Counted from the stretch's first letter, positions 34,977 to 44,008 are shown. The stretch is DNA of 64,000 bases from a bacterium (GCA_028824015.1 JAPPFC010000036.1:186001-250000), one strand, 5' to 3'. The notes: generated by a model from the sequence alone, not told the origin. Numbers and translations: made by a program.

Positions 34977-36224
34977 CTACCCGGCCAACGGAACGGCGTC
35001 GACGGGATGCAGTTCACCACCGGTTGACTGGATGATGATCCAGTCGTCAACCAGTCGGAGTCCCTTCTCGTTGAAGCGCAAAGGCTTACCGCGAGGAGTG
35101 ACGAACCCATGCTCGTCGTTCATCAGGGGAGCAACGGCCGAATGGTCGGTCGTTCCTGCCGCCTCGATCGCCGCGATCAACTGCAAGGCCGCCGTGTAGC
35201 CCAGTTCGGACCACCAGTCCGGTGCATGGCCGAACTCGGCTTCATACGCCTCGGAGAAGGCGGCCGCCTCGGGAATCGACTCGTCCAGAATCCACCCGGT
35301 GGAACTGTAAATGCCTTCGGAGAGGTCACCCAGGGCTTCCACTTCCGGCGGGGTGTACACGACCTCGTTGACCATGATGTCACCCTCATAGCCGATCTCG
35401 CGGGCGGCTTGGACGGCATTCACGACCACGTCCTTACCCCACAGACCGAGATACAGCAGGTCCGGATCGTTGCCGACTCCCTTGGTCACTTCGACCCGAG
35501 CTTCAGCGGTGCCGTAGGGGAAGTACACCATGCCGGTGTACTCGAAGTCCGCCGCGGCCTCTTCCTCGAAGATGCGAGTGAACTCATCATGGGTGAGACG
35601 CACCCAGTCGGAGTCGACGCCCACACCCTGGACCCGCTTGTAACCCTGGGAGATCATCCAGCGGGCCAGCACCGACAAGGCGTTGCTGTCGGATTGGCTC
35701 TGCTTCACGGGGGCGCGGATGTGCACCGCTCCCTCGTATCCCTCTTCGGTGATCAACTCGGACCCGCAGGCGGTCACGACCAATGGCATGCTGACCTCGG
35801 CCGTGACGTCCTTCATCGCCACACAGGTGGTGGCGTCATTGCCGCCGGCGACTCCGGCCACGCCGTCTGCGATGGCCTTTCTCGCCGATGCAACCGACTC
35901 GTCGGCCGAGTAGCCCTCGTCGTAGTGGATCACTTCGATCTGGCTTCCCAGCAGTCCTCCGGCCTCGTTCTTCTGCATCACGGCCAACTCGAATCCGTTG
36001 CGCATGATGTCGCCTAGGCCGCTTGCCACGCCGGAGTTGAACCAGATGGTGCCCAACTTGATGGGCTCTGCCGGTTCGGGAGCGGCGGTGGTGGTTGGGG
36101 CCGCGGTAGTGGTGGGAGCCGCCGTGGTCTCGGCCGCTTCTTCTCCGTCACCACAGGCAGTGGCGACCAGGGCCAGCACGGACAGCACAACCAACACTCG
36201 TACCCAAGATCTACGTTTACTCAT
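34977..36224 (-). CDS. ABC transporter substrate-binding lipoprotein, LivK/type I periplasmic-binding fold
   Basis: A 415-residue receptor. The signal peptide ends in a lipobox VATAC with C24, followed by a Thr/Ala/Pro linker and the mature fold starting at PIKLGTIWFNSG. It resembles LivK/amide-urea receptors (SQIEVIHYDEGYSADESVASARKAIADGV). As first gene of the 24-kb operon it would deliver the solute to LivHMGF. A purine-rich AAGGAGAAGGCAGG stretch precedes the ATG. The ligand is unknown. The downstream enzymes suggest an amino-acid-like, lactam or hydantoin compound. Confidence 0.92.
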   Translation of the reverse strand: MSKRRSWVRVLVVLSVLALVATACGDGEEAAETTAAPTTTAAPTTTAAPEPAEPIKLGTIWFNSGVASGLGDIMRNGFELAVMQKNEAGGLLGSQIEVIHYDEGYSADESVASARKAIADGVAGVAGGNDATTCVAMKDVTAEVSMPLVVTACGSELITEEGYEGAVHIRAPVKQSQSDSNALSVLARWMISQGYKRVQGVGVDSDWVRLTHDEFTRIFEEEAAADFEYTGMVYFPYGTAEARVEVTKGVGNDPDLLYLGLWGKDVVVNAVQAAREIGYEGDIMVNEVVYTPPEVEALGDLSEGIYSSTGWILDESIPEAAAFSEAYEAEFGHAPDWWSELGYTAALQLIAAIEAAGTTDHSAVAPLMNDEHGFVTPRGKPLRFNEKGLRLVDDWIIIQSTGGELHPVDAVPLAG

Positions 36225-36556
36225 TTACCTGCCTTCTCCTTCCGGACCCATGCCCCCAAAATGAGGACGGGCATAAGGTCACGCTGCTCTTGTCGTTCTC
36301 AGTCCATCTCGAATGGAATGCTCCGCCCGGCGCCGCCAAGCGGGCCACTCCGATCGAAATGCCCATTTACCGGAATCTCTATCCGATATACGGACGCTAG
36401 TAACCGCAGCCCGAACGCGTCCAGAAAACGGAGAATTAATTATTCAGGGAACCCTTCCCCAACCGGAGGAGCCCGCGTCACCACTACGGGGTGGCCGCTT
36501 CGCCCGCGGGGACCTGATCGGTCGTGGAAGCCCCTATTCGCCGCCGGTTGTGAGAC
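36225..36556. other. 332-bp gene-free region, probable promoter region of the 24-kb operon
   Basis: No gene was found here. The minus strand must carry the promoter for the receptor gene at 36224. An AT-rich 13-bp imperfect inverted repeat (GAATTAATTATTC, 36433-36445) stands out from the GC-rich surroundings about 210 bp upstream and could be an operator or UP-like element. No -35/-10 pair could be chosen with confidence. Confidence 0.4.
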
Positions 36557-36949
36557 TCAGCGAACCTGATCCAGGTTCTGGAGACGCAAACGACCCTGGG
36601 CAACCATCTTCCCATCCGAGCCGCGGGTTATCGTCACCTGCCAGATCTGCTGGCTGCGACCCTGGTGAACGGGGACCGCCTGTCCATCCAGCCTTCCGAG
36701 ACGATGCGAGCGGAAGAAGTCGGTCGCATTGTGCACACCCACCGCCGCCGCCATCCCCTGCTCTTGGGCCCAGATGAAGGCGCCGACCGAGGCCAGGGTC
36801 TCCACCATGGTGGTGTGTAGTCCGGCGTTCACCATGCCGAACGGTTGATGGTGCTCCTCTCCCACTTCCACATGTCCGCGTACCCTCGAGGAGGACGACT
36901 CGTCGAGAACGATGCCCACCATCTCGGCAAATCCCCCGCCAACACCCAT
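36557..36949 (-). CDS. PaaI-type hotdog-fold thioesterase
   Basis: A protein of about 130 residues with the hotdog thioesterase pattern EEHHQPFGMVNAGLHTTMVETLASVGAFIW. In this family the N-x-G-x-H-x3-x-E/D arrangement positions the acyl-CoA carbonyl. It likely hydrolyses an aryl- or acyl-CoA. The frame is open well upstream, but conserved features begin near residue MGVGGGFAEMVGIVL. GTG codons at 36952 and 36967 are alternative starts, and none has a clear ribosome-binding site. It lies 43 bp after the class I aminotransferase. Confidence 0.8.
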   Translation of the reverse strand: MGVGGGFAEMVGIVLDESSSSRVRGHVEVGEEHHQPFGMVNAGLHTTMVETLASVGAFIWAQEQGMAAAVGVHNATDFFRSHRLGRLDGQAVPVHQGRSQQIWQVTITRGSDGKMVAQGRLRLQNLDQVR

Positions 36950-36992
36950 CACGGAACCGTCGGTCACGAACGCCAACCCTACCGAGGTCCCG

Positions 36993-38138
36993 CTAGCGCC
37001 GATCCGCCCACTTCTTGAGGCGGCGGACCGCCTCTGCGATGTCGTCGGTGGACTCCGAGTACGAGAAACGGACCCAGCGATCTCCCCGCTCAGGGTCGAA
37101 ATCGATTCCGGGAGTGACCGCCACGCCAATCTCCTTCAGCCAGCGTGCGCACAGCGTGGGAGAGTCCATGCCGAGATGGGAGATGTCGGCGTACACATAG
37201 AACGCCCCGTCGGGAGGAGCGATCCGGCTCAAACCGGCTTCCGCCAACCCGGCCACCAAAACCTGCCTGCTCTCGGCGTACGCGGCGACGATCGCATCCA
37301 GTTCCGCGGTGCAGTCGAAGGCCTCCAGGGCGCCCAACTGGGAGACGGTGGGCGGTGCGATGAACAGATTCTGGGAGAGTCGTTCCACCGGTCGGAACAT
37401 CTCGGGAGGAACCACCAGCCATCCCAGGCGCCAGCCGGTCATCGAGAAGTACTTGGAGAAGCTCTGCACCACAACCGGCCCATCGCTGAACTCCAGTGCG
37501 CTGTCGGCCGGTCTCCCGTAGTGGATCCCGTGATAGATCTCATCGCTGATCAGGACAGTCCCGGCGCTCTCGCAGAATTCGACCACCGAGTTCAACTCCT
37601 CGGGCGTGAAGGTGACCCCGGTCGGGTTGGAGGGGCTCGCCACCACCAGCCCGTCCAGCGGACCGGCCATCTCCAGACGTTCGATGGAGGGAACGAAGCG
37701 GGTCCCGGCGTCCACCCGCACCTCCACCAACTCCAGGCCCAAGGCGGTGAGCACGTTGCGGTAGGCCGAGTAACCGGGCACGGTCATGGCCACCCGGTGG
37801 CCGGGGTCGAAGAGCGCCAGGCAGGCCAGGACGAAGCCGGCGGAGGCCCCGATGGTCATCACCACCCGATCCGGGGACACATCCAGGCCGTACCGATCCC
37901 GATAGAAACACCCGATTCTCTCCCGGAGGGCGCCCAGGCCGGTTGCGGCCGTGTAACCCAGCCGGTCCTCGACCAGGCCCCTCCGGGCAGCCTCCAACAC
38001 CCGGGAGGGAGCCGGCGTCATGGGTTGACCAACCTCCAGGTGGAGGACGTCTCCACCGCCCGCCTCCCGCAGGGCGGCTTCTTTCATCACCTCCATCACA
38101 TAGAACGGAGGAACCTGGGAGCGAAGAGACTCCTTCAC
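36993..38138 (-). CDS. Class I/II PLP-dependent aminotransferase (aspartate aminotransferase family)
   Basis: A protein of about 381 residues of fold type I. The PLP lysine lies in [25 protein letters not shown] holds the conserved Asn, [11 protein letters not shown] the conserved Asp and Tyr, and RFSYSES the substrate-carboxylate arginine. The open frame extends about 250 nt upstream, overlapping msrA in another phase, but family similarity begins at [21 protein letters not shown]. The GTG at 38138, 14 bp after the msrA stop, is therefore chosen. Substrate range is not readable. Confidence 0.88.
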   Translation of the reverse strand: MKESLRSQVPPFYVMEVMKEAALREAGGGDVLHLEVGQPMTPAPSRVLEAARRGLVEDRLGYTAATGLGALRERIGCFYRDRYGLDVSPDRVVMTIGASAGFVLACLALFDPGHRVAMTVPGYSAYRNVLTALGLELVEVRVDAGTRFVPSIERLEMAGPLDGLVVASPSNPTGVTFTPEELNSVVEFCESAGTVLISDEIYHGIHYGRPADSALEFSDGPVVVQSFSKYFSMTGWRLGWLVVPPEMFRPVERLSQNLFIAPPTVSQLGALEAFDCTAELDAIVAAYAESRQVLVAGLAEAGLSRIAPPDGAFYVYADISHLGMDSPTLCARWLKEIGVAVTPGIDFDPERGDRWVRFSYSESTDDIAEAVRRLKKWADRR

Positions 38139-38151
38139 CGCGCTCGGCGGC

Positions 38152-38814
38152 TCAGCCGGTGGCGGGCTGTGCCTGGGCGGGAGTGCAGTAGGAGACCCCG
38201 GTGCCCCCGATGCCGCAGTACCCCCACGGGTTCTTGGCCAGATACTGCTGGTGGTAGTCCTCCGCGTAGTAGAAGGACTTCCCCTCACCGATCTCGGTGG
38301 TGACCAGGTCGTAACCGTTCCTGTGCAACTCCTGCTGGTAGGCCTCGAGACTTGCCCGGACCGCCGGCAACTGCTCCGGGCGGGAGACATACACCGCGGA
38401 GCGATACTGGGTCCCGTAGTCGTTCCCCTGTCTCATTCCCTGGGTGGGATCATGGCCCTCCCAGAAAACGGCCATGAGTGCGTCGAGGTCGATCTGTCCC
38501 GGCTGGTACACAACCTGCACCAACTCGGTGTGACCGGTCATTCCCGAGCACACCTCTTCATAAGTGGGGTTGGGGGTGATCCCGCCGCCGTACCCCACTG
38601 CCGTGGAGTACACCCCTTCGGTCTGCCAGAACATCCGCTCGGCGCCCCAGAAGCACCCCATACCGAACCAGATCAACTCGGAGCCCTCCGGGAAGGGGGG
38701 CACGATCCGGGCGCCGGTCACAAAGTGGAATTCAGGCACCGAAACGGGGTTGTCCCGGCCGGGGAGCGCTCTATTCCTATCGGGCAGACTGTTGGGTTTG
38801 CGACGCCATGACAT
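38152..38814 (-). CDS. msrA: Peptide methionine sulfoxide reductase MsrA
   Basis: A 220-residue MsrA that reduces methionine-S-sulfoxide in proteins or free. The catalytic motif GCFWG places C54, with [13 protein letters not shown] and [10 protein letters not shown] following. Resolving cysteines lie in the tail [13 protein letters not shown]. The N-terminal 40 residues are an extension with no signal-peptide character. It follows the channel-fusion gene by 62 bp on the same strand. Confidence 0.94.
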   Translation of the reverse strand: MSWRRKPNSLPDRNRALPGRDNPVSVPEFHFVTGARIVPPFPEGSELIWFGMGCFWGAERMFWQTEGVYSTAVGYGGGITPNPTYEEVCSGMTGHTELVQVVYQPGQIDLDALMAVFWEGHDPTQGMRQGNDYGTQYRSAVYVSRPEQLPAVRASLEAYQQELHRNGYDLVTTEIGEGKSFYYAEDYHQQYLAKNPWGYCGIGGTGVSYCTPAQAQPATG

Positions 38815-38876
38815 AGGCCGGAGGCTACCAGTTACCGGTGATTAAGGGCAACAGATTCTGGCCGGGGACCCTCCGC

Positions 38877-40961
38877 TCAACCCAACGGCCCGAACCACCG
38901 GTCGTGGAGCTGGCGGTAGACCCCGCTCTCGATGAGTTCCAGCAGGGCCAGATTGACCTGCTCCCGGAAAGCGGCATCCTCCTGGCTCACCACGAAACCG
39001 TACTGGACCTGTTCGAAGTCGGGCCCCACCGTCGCCACCTCGCCGCCTCCCTCCCGGGAAGCGTGGAAGTGAAGGACGGGAGCATCGAACACGATCGCAT
39101 CGACTTCGCCTGCCTCCAGCAGCGAATACGCCTCAACGACGTCATCCACCAGCACGGGCCCCACCCCGATCGAGGACAGGTAGGCAGCCCCCGCCGTTTG
39201 GTAGACCGTGGCAACCCGGTGACCGGGCAAGTCGGAGGGCCCGGCGATTTCCCCACGCAGTTCGCTCACCGCCAGCGAAGAGGCGATGGAAGCGGTGAAA
39301 CTGGCGAACACCAGAGTTCCCAGGGCTATCCAGATCAAAGCGAACACTCTCCCCTTGTCGCCCCTGGCCACCTTGTCGCCATAACCCACGGTGCTCATGG
39401 TCACCACCGACCAGTAGAACGAATCCCAGATTCCCTGGCGGTAGGGCACTGCGAAATCGGCATTGTGATGTCGTTCCAACCACCAGATCACATGGGCGGA
39501 GATCAGCACCGCCACGCCGAACACCACCAGCAACCAGGGCAGGTCCGAGGAGATGATGGCCCTCAGGAACAGCAGGATGCGGTCGCCGACGTGCCGGTCC
39601 GCTTCGCTGGGCGCCATGATGGTCAGCCCGGTGTTGAGCACCGGCAGCGAGAAGTCGACCAGCCTCTCCCTGGACTCGGTGATCGCCACACCCCCCAGGG
39701 CCACCCGGGCAACGCCCCGGTCGATGTCGTCGATCTGCTTGGCCACCGTGTCCACCGCGTAGATGTCGACCTCCATCCCCAGGCGGGCGGCCAGAAGCTG
39801 CGCCAACTCCACCTCGAAACCGCTGTAGGAGCGGTCGTCATAAATTACGAACGGCGGAAGAATGCGTGCTGCCACCGACAGCCTGCCCCCGGCCGCCGAG
39901 GCAGCGTCGCCGGTGTCTTCCAGTCCCACCGCCTGCGGGTCCGCGGCTTGTATCCAGCCCTCTACGGTGACCTGATTGGCGTTCACCCATTCCTTGGCAT
40001 GGCGGCGGATGTCTTCGGGATCCCCTTCGTCGGCCACCATCAGGGCGTTCTGAGCGGAGATGTCCTCCAGTGGTATCACCACCTGCTCCAAAAGTCGCCG
40101 GATGGAGGGATTGGCTTCCAGGAACCGGGCGTTGGCGACCACCCGTATGTCATTGGGAGGCCAACCGACCTGGCAGGGATCGTTGGCGCATCCCGGTATT
40201 CCGGGGATAATGGTCCGGTCCAGGTAGGCAGCCTGCTCCACCGGCAAGGATGGGAAGGGCGTCTCGAGCCAGACCACGTCCCGGCCGGGCTGCAACTCGC
40301 CCACCGTCCAGTTGGGCGTCCAGGTGTAGTAGAGGACCGGTTGTCCGGATCGATACCGATCAAAGGTCGCCCTGATCAGAGGTGAGTAGGCGCCCTGGAC
40401 TTGTTCGACCGTCTCACCCAACCCATAGACGTCCAGGTGGTGATCTATGATGGCGGCGCACCCCCACGAAGGCTCGCAACCGATCAGGTCGGCCAGTCCG
40501 TTCCCATCCCCATCGAACAGCGCGGCGATCTCCGGGGCGGCCAAGTCACCGAGATTGGTGATCCCGTGTGCTTCGGCGGTCGCCTTATCCACGAAGTATC
40601 CCTGTAGCGCGCCATCGTCTACCTGGGTCCCCACCATTTCGACGTATTCCTCCTGAAGAAAGGCGTCCTGTGTCGGGAACCAGCCGTTTGCCCACAGGTC
40701 CACCTCACCGGCCGCCACGGCTTCGTAGAACTCGTCGTTGTCCATGGTGACAGGTCCCTCAACCCGATATCCGAGCCGCTGGATCAAGAGACGGTAGACC
40801 TCGGCCTGGAACCAGCCGGTATCCCAGGTGGCGCGAGCCATCCGCACCGGCTTTGCTTCAGCGCCGCCGTCCTCCGACTCGGCCTGTGCCATCACCGCGG
40901 CCATTGGAAAAACGAGCAGTACTGACAGTATTCCCAAGACAACTATGGAGATTCTGCGCAT
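38877..40961 (-). CDS. Fusion: ProX/OpuAC compatible-solute-binding domain plus ionotropic-glutamate-receptor-like K+ channel
   Basis: A membrane protein of 694 residues from the ATG, or 703 from a TTG at 40988; numbering below uses the longer form. A signal peptide (about 10-35) leads to a ProX/OpuAC domain at about 46-345 with VDLWANGWFP, LIGCEPSWGC and YTWTPNW. A second receptor fold follows (369-460 and 580-700), split by a pore: TM1 at about 483-503, pore loop with TVGYGD at 533-538, and TM2 at about 548-570 ending in SFTASIASSLA, like the SYTANLAAF motif of glutamate receptors. This is GluR0-type architecture with an extra osmolyte receptor in front. It should be a ligand-gated K+ channel with both receptors outside. 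It is divergent from a BCCT transporter. No clear ribosome-binding site was seen for either start. Confidence 0.88.
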   Translation of the reverse strand: MRRISIVVLGILSVLLVFPMAAVMAQAESEDGGAEAKPVRMARATWDTGWFQAEVYRLLIQRLGYRVEGPVTMDNDEFYEAVAAGEVDLWANGWFPTQDAFLQEEYVEMVGTQVDDGALQGYFVDKATAEAHGITNLGDLAAPEIAALFDGDGNGLADLIGCEPSWGCAAIIDHHLDVYGLGETVEQVQGAYSPLIRATFDRYRSGQPVLYYTWTPNWTVGELQPGRDVVWLETPFPSLPVEQAAYLDRTIIPGIPGCANDPCQVGWPPNDIRVVANARFLEANPSIRRLLEQVVIPLEDISAQNALMVADEGDPEDIRRHAKEWVNANQVTVEGWIQAADPQAVGLEDTGDAASAAGGRLSVAARILPPFVIYDDRSYSGFEVELAQLLAARLGMEVDIYAVDTVAKQIDDIDRGVARVALGGVAITESRERLVDFSLPVLNTGLTIMAPSEADRHVGDRILLFLRAIISSDLPWLLVVFGVAVLISAHVIWWLERHHNADFAVPYRQGIWDSFYWSVVTMSTVGYGDKVARGDKGRVFALIWIALGTLVFASFTASIASSLAVSELRGEIAGPSDLPGHRVATVYQTAGAAYLSSIGVGPVLVDDVVEAYSLLEAGEVDAIVFDAPVLHFHASREGGGEVATVGPDFEQVQYGFVVSQEDAAFREQVNLALLELIESGVYRQLHDRWFGPLG

Positions 40962-40988
40962 GAAAGGTGTCCGGGTGGGCTGGGCCAA

Positions 40989-41215
40989 AGGCTAGCAAAA
41001 GGCGACGTTTGCATGCCTTTTTCCGTCCTGAAATTCGGATGTCATTCCACTAGACGAAACAAGAGAAAAGAGTCACCGTTTTTTACGACGCGCCCGCAGG
41101 TTCGTAAGTAGGGTGTTTGGGAAATGCTAACCCCCGCCGGTGCGGCAGAGGTTCAACTGGAGATCGTTCTCGGCGGTTGGTAGTGAAGAAGAGAAGACGA
41201 CGGAAGGAGGCGAAA
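40989..41215. promoter_or_regulatory. Divergent control region between the channel fusion and the BCCT transporter
   Basis: The space between the two divergent genes holds no protein gene apart from a possible leader peptide. It includes AT-richer tracts (TTTTTCC near 41017 and a T-run near 41075) suited to promoters, but no clear -35/-10 pair was identified. Shared control of both genes by osmotic stress is an inference from layout. Confidence 0.4.
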
Positions 41216-41254
41216 ATGGTTGATCGACGAGTAGAAAGGAGTTCGTATGTCTGA
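41216..41254 (+). CDS. Possible 12-codon leader peptide overlapping the BCCT start
   Basis: ATG at 41216 is preceded by a near-perfect ribosome-binding site GGAAGGAGG at a spacing of about 5. It encodes MVDRRVERSSYV and stops at 41254, 8 bases inside the BCCT gene in another frame. The BCCT ribosome-binding site AAAGGAG lies within this small frame, so its translation could control access to the transporter start. Confidence 0.4.
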   Translation: MVDRRVERSSYV

Positions 41255-43016
41255 GAAAGAAGATCTCGATCTCACTCAGATCGCCGAGGCCTACGAGGAC
41301 TGGGAAGAGGAAGAGGAACGCCGCCGCGCGGCGGCCATCCAGAATCGACCCCAGTTCGAAGGCCTCCAGGTCGATCCTGATATCGATTTCTATCCTGAGG
41401 TGGCCGACCGGGAGCCCGGTGACAAGAACATTGTCAAGTGGGGATTCGACATCCACCCACAGGTGACGTTCTACGCCGCAGGTTTCCTGTTGCTGTTCAT
41501 CGCCTGGACTCTGTTGTTTCCGGAATCGGCCTCGGAAGTGTTCGGCGCCATTCTCACCTTTATCAACGAGAAGGTTGGTTGGCTGTACATCATTGCATTC
41601 AACATCTTCATCGGCGCCGCTCTCTACTTTGCGTTAGGCAGGTACGGCAAGATTCGACTAGGCGGTCCAGGAGCCCTTCCGGAGTTTTCCACCGGCGCCT
41701 GGTACGCAATGTTGATCTCCGCCGGTCTCGGCATCGGGTTGATGTTCTGGGGCGTCGCAGAGCCGATCTATCACCTGACGGCGCCGCCTCCCCTCTTCGA
41801 CGTCGAGCCCCTTTCAGCGGGCGCGGCGAGAGGAGCGTTGGCGACTTCCTACCTCCACTGGGGGATCCATGGATGGGCGCTGTACGGCTTGGTGGCCTTG
41901 GCCTTGGGGTTCTTCGCCTACAACCGGGGCCTGCCACTGACCTTCCGCTCGGTCTTCTATCCGATTCTCGGTCCGAGGATCTACGGCGGATGGGGCAACG
42001 CCATCGACATCCTGACGGTGGTGGCCACCCTCTTCGGGCTCGCCACCTCATTGGGATTCGGCGCCGGCCAGGCTGCTGCGGGACTGCACAAGCTCTTCGG
42101 CCTTCCGGAGGGCACCGGGTTCCAGATCCTCCTGATCGCCTTCATTACCGGACTGGCGACCATCTCGGTGGTTGCGGGTCTGGACGCCGGGGTCAAGAGG
42201 CTCAGCCAGCTCAACGTCTATCTGGCCGCAGCGTTCCTGCTGTTCGTGATGTTGGTGGGACCGACCCTGTTGGTCCTCTCGCTGTACGTTGAGAGCATCG
42301 GCGTCTACATCCAGATATTGCCCGAGTTCTCGTTCTGGAACGCGGCATTGATCGAGACCCAATGGCAGCAGTGGTGGACCATCTTCTACTGGGGATGGTG
42401 GATTTCCTGGTCTCCCTTCGTCGGAATGTTTATCGCCCGAATCTCCAAGGGGCGCTCGGTGCGGGAAATGATCATCGGTGTGATCGTGCTCCCCTGCCTC
42501 CTGTGCTTCCTGTGGTTCGCGGTGTTCGGCGGAGCGGCCATGAATCTGCAGATGACCGGTGAACTGGACGTCGCCACCGCGGTCAACGAAAACGTTGCCA
42601 CTGCCCTGTTCGTGATGTTGGAGGCCTTCCCATGGACCTTCTTCGTCTCGATAGTCGGCATCTTGCTATTGGTTTCGTTCTTCGTCACCTCGTCTGACTC
42701 CGGATCTCTGGTCGTTGACCACCTCACCTCCGGAGGGAAGCTCGACTCGCCCAAGCCCCAGCGGGTGTTCTGGGCGTGCATGGAAGGCCTGGTCGCGTGC
42801 GTGTTGCTGTTGGGAGGTGGCCTTTCGGCGCTCCAAACGGCCGCCGTGGCCACCGGGCTGCCATTCCTGTTCGTGCTTCTCATCATGCTGTGGAGCCTCA
42901 AGAAGGCCTTCGACGAAGAACTCGACCTCTTGGAGAGTCACTACGACGAAGCCATCTTCAAGGCCCAGCACAGCGGCTTGCTTGAGAGGCTGGGAAGAGG
43001 AGGCGACCCGTCATGA
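41247..43016 (+). CDS. BCCT-family transporter (betaine/carnitine/choline type)
   Basis: A 589-residue secondary transporter with about 12 membrane helices from residue 70 on. The glycine-rich helix GLGIGLMFWGVAEPIYH and the helix 8 signature FYWGWWISWSPFVGMFIARISKGRSVREM are diagnostic and hold the aromatic box for quaternary ammonium groups. The first 65 residues are a charged cytoplasmic extension with EDWEEEEERRRAAA, which could sense ionic strength as the terminal domains of BetP do. AAAGGAG precedes the ATG. The stop overlaps the start of a ProX-like lipoprotein by 4 bp, an unusual pairing for a transporter that needs no receptor. Confidence 0.95.
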   Translation: MSEKEDLDLTQIAEAYEDWEEEEERRRAAAIQNRPQFEGLQVDPDIDFYPEVADREPGDKNIVKWGFDIHPQVTFYAAGFLLLFIAWTLLFPESASEVFGAILTFINEKVGWLYIIAFNIFIGAALYFALGRYGKIRLGGPGALPEFSTGAWYAMLISAGLGIGLMFWGVAEPIYHLTAPPPLFDVEPLSAGAARGALATSYLHWGIHGWALYGLVALALGFFAYNRGLPLTFRSVFYPILGPRIYGGWGNAIDILTVVATLFGLATSLGFGAGQAAAGLHKLFGLPEGTGFQILLIAFITGLATISVVAGLDAGVKRLSQLNVYLAAAFLLFVMLVGPTLLVLSLYVESIGVYIQILPEFSFWNAALIETQWQQWWTIFYWGWWISWSPFVGMFIARISKGRSVREMIIGVIVLPCLLCFLWFAVFGGAAMNLQMTGELDVATAVNENVATALFVMLEAFPWTFFVSIVGILLLVSFFVTSSDSGSLVVDHLTSGGKLDSPKPQRVFWACMEGLVACVLLLGGGLSALQTAAVATGLPFLFVLLIMLWSLKKAFDEELDLLESHYDEAIFKAQHSGLLERLGRGGDPS

Positions 43017-43951
43017 CCAAGAGATCGAATGTATTGATCGCCGCTCTCGCGGCGTTCGTGCTGGTGCTCTCCGCCTGCGCCACCGACGGCCAGGACCGGC
43101 CGGTGACGATGGCCCGGGCCGATTGGTCCTCCGGTCACATGCAGGCCGCCATCTACGCTCAGTTGCTCGAGGAACTCGGACACGAGGTCACCGATCCCGC
43201 GTTGGCAGAGCTGCAGCCCTTCTCCTTCTATCCGGCCCTGGCCGCCGGACAGTACGACCTGTGGGTCAACGGCTGGTTCCCGAACCACGACATCTTCCTT
43301 GAGGGGGAGAACGTGACGGGCCAAGCGGTGGACCTGCCAATCGAACCCATCGGCTATGAAGTAGCCAAGGGGGGAGTTGAGGGCTGGATGGTCGACAAGG
43401 CCACGGCCGACCGGCTGGGAATCAGGTCCATGAATGACGTAGCCGCCAATGCCGGCGCCTTCGACAGCAACGGCAACGGCAAGGCCGACCTGATCGGATG
43501 CAACGCCGGTTGGGGATGCAACACCTGGATCAACGATCTGATCGCCGACGAGAGTTGGGGCGGCAGCGTTGAGCAGATCTCCGGTGACTACGACGCCCTG
43601 GTTCGGGGCGTCATCGACCGGGTGAACGCCGGTGAGTCGGTGCTGTTCTACGCCTATACGCCCAACTGGACCGCCGACTCCCTGGTCGACGGGGACAATG
43701 CGGTGTGGGTGTACCAGCACGGCGTCAACGACATCCGGGCGGTGGCCAACACCGACTTCTTGGATGACAACCCGGATATCCGTCGCCTGCTCGAGGTAGT
43801 GGCGATTCCGCTGAGCGACATCGCCGCTCAGAATGCCAGGATGGCCGCAGCGGACGAGTACTCCGACGCCGATGTCCAAGCTGACGCCGAGGCCTGGATC
43901 GCCGCCAACCGCGACCGTGTCGACAGTTGGCTGGCAATCGCCCGCGGCTGA
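43013..43951 (+). CDS. ProX/OpuAC-type glycine betaine-binding lipoprotein
   Basis: A 312-residue receptor with a signal peptide and lipobox LSAC, so it is anchored outside. The OpuAC-type fold shows YDLWVNGWFPNHDIF, LIGCNAGWGCNTWIND and FYAYTPNWTADSL, whose Trp/Tyr residues would cage a quaternary ammonium group. It matches the N-terminal domain of the channel fusion at 38877-40961 block for block. No betaine ABC permease or ATPase is in the window. Translation is coupled to the BCCT gene through an ATGA overlap, so it probably works with that carrier or as a sensor. Confidence 0.92.
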   Translation: MTKRSNVLIAALAAFVLVLSACATDGQDRPVTMARADWSSGHMQAAIYAQLLEELGHEVTDPALAELQPFSFYPALAAGQYDLWVNGWFPNHDIFLEGENVTGQAVDLPIEPIGYEVAKGGVEGWMVDKATADRLGIRSMNDVAANAGAFDSNGNGKADLIGCNAGWGCNTWINDLIADESWGGSVEQISGDYDALVRGVIDRVNAGESVLFYAYTPNWTADSLVDGDNAVWVYQHGVNDIRAVANTDFLDDNPDIRRLLEVVAIPLSDIAAQNARMAAADEYSDADVQADAEAWIAANRDRVDSWLAIARG

Positions 43952-43974
43952 TCCAAAACCGTAAGTAATCGACT

Positions 43975-44008
43975 GTTTCGGCTGGTGGGTCCCCCCGCCA
44001 GCCGAAAC
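43975..44008. terminator. Strong bidirectional hairpin between convergent genes
   Basis: Arms GTTTCGGCTGGTGGG (43975-43989) and CCCGCCAGCCGAAAC (43994-44008) pair over 15 positions, one as G-U, around a 4-base loop. A short T-run (CCCTTTAAGG) follows on the plus strand. It lies between the ends of the ProX-like gene and purB, which converge. Confidence 0.8.

Noticed and set aside
36225-36556. Small coding frames upstream of the receptor gene
   Set aside because: No ribosome-binding sites, no motifs and mixed composition; better read as control DNA.
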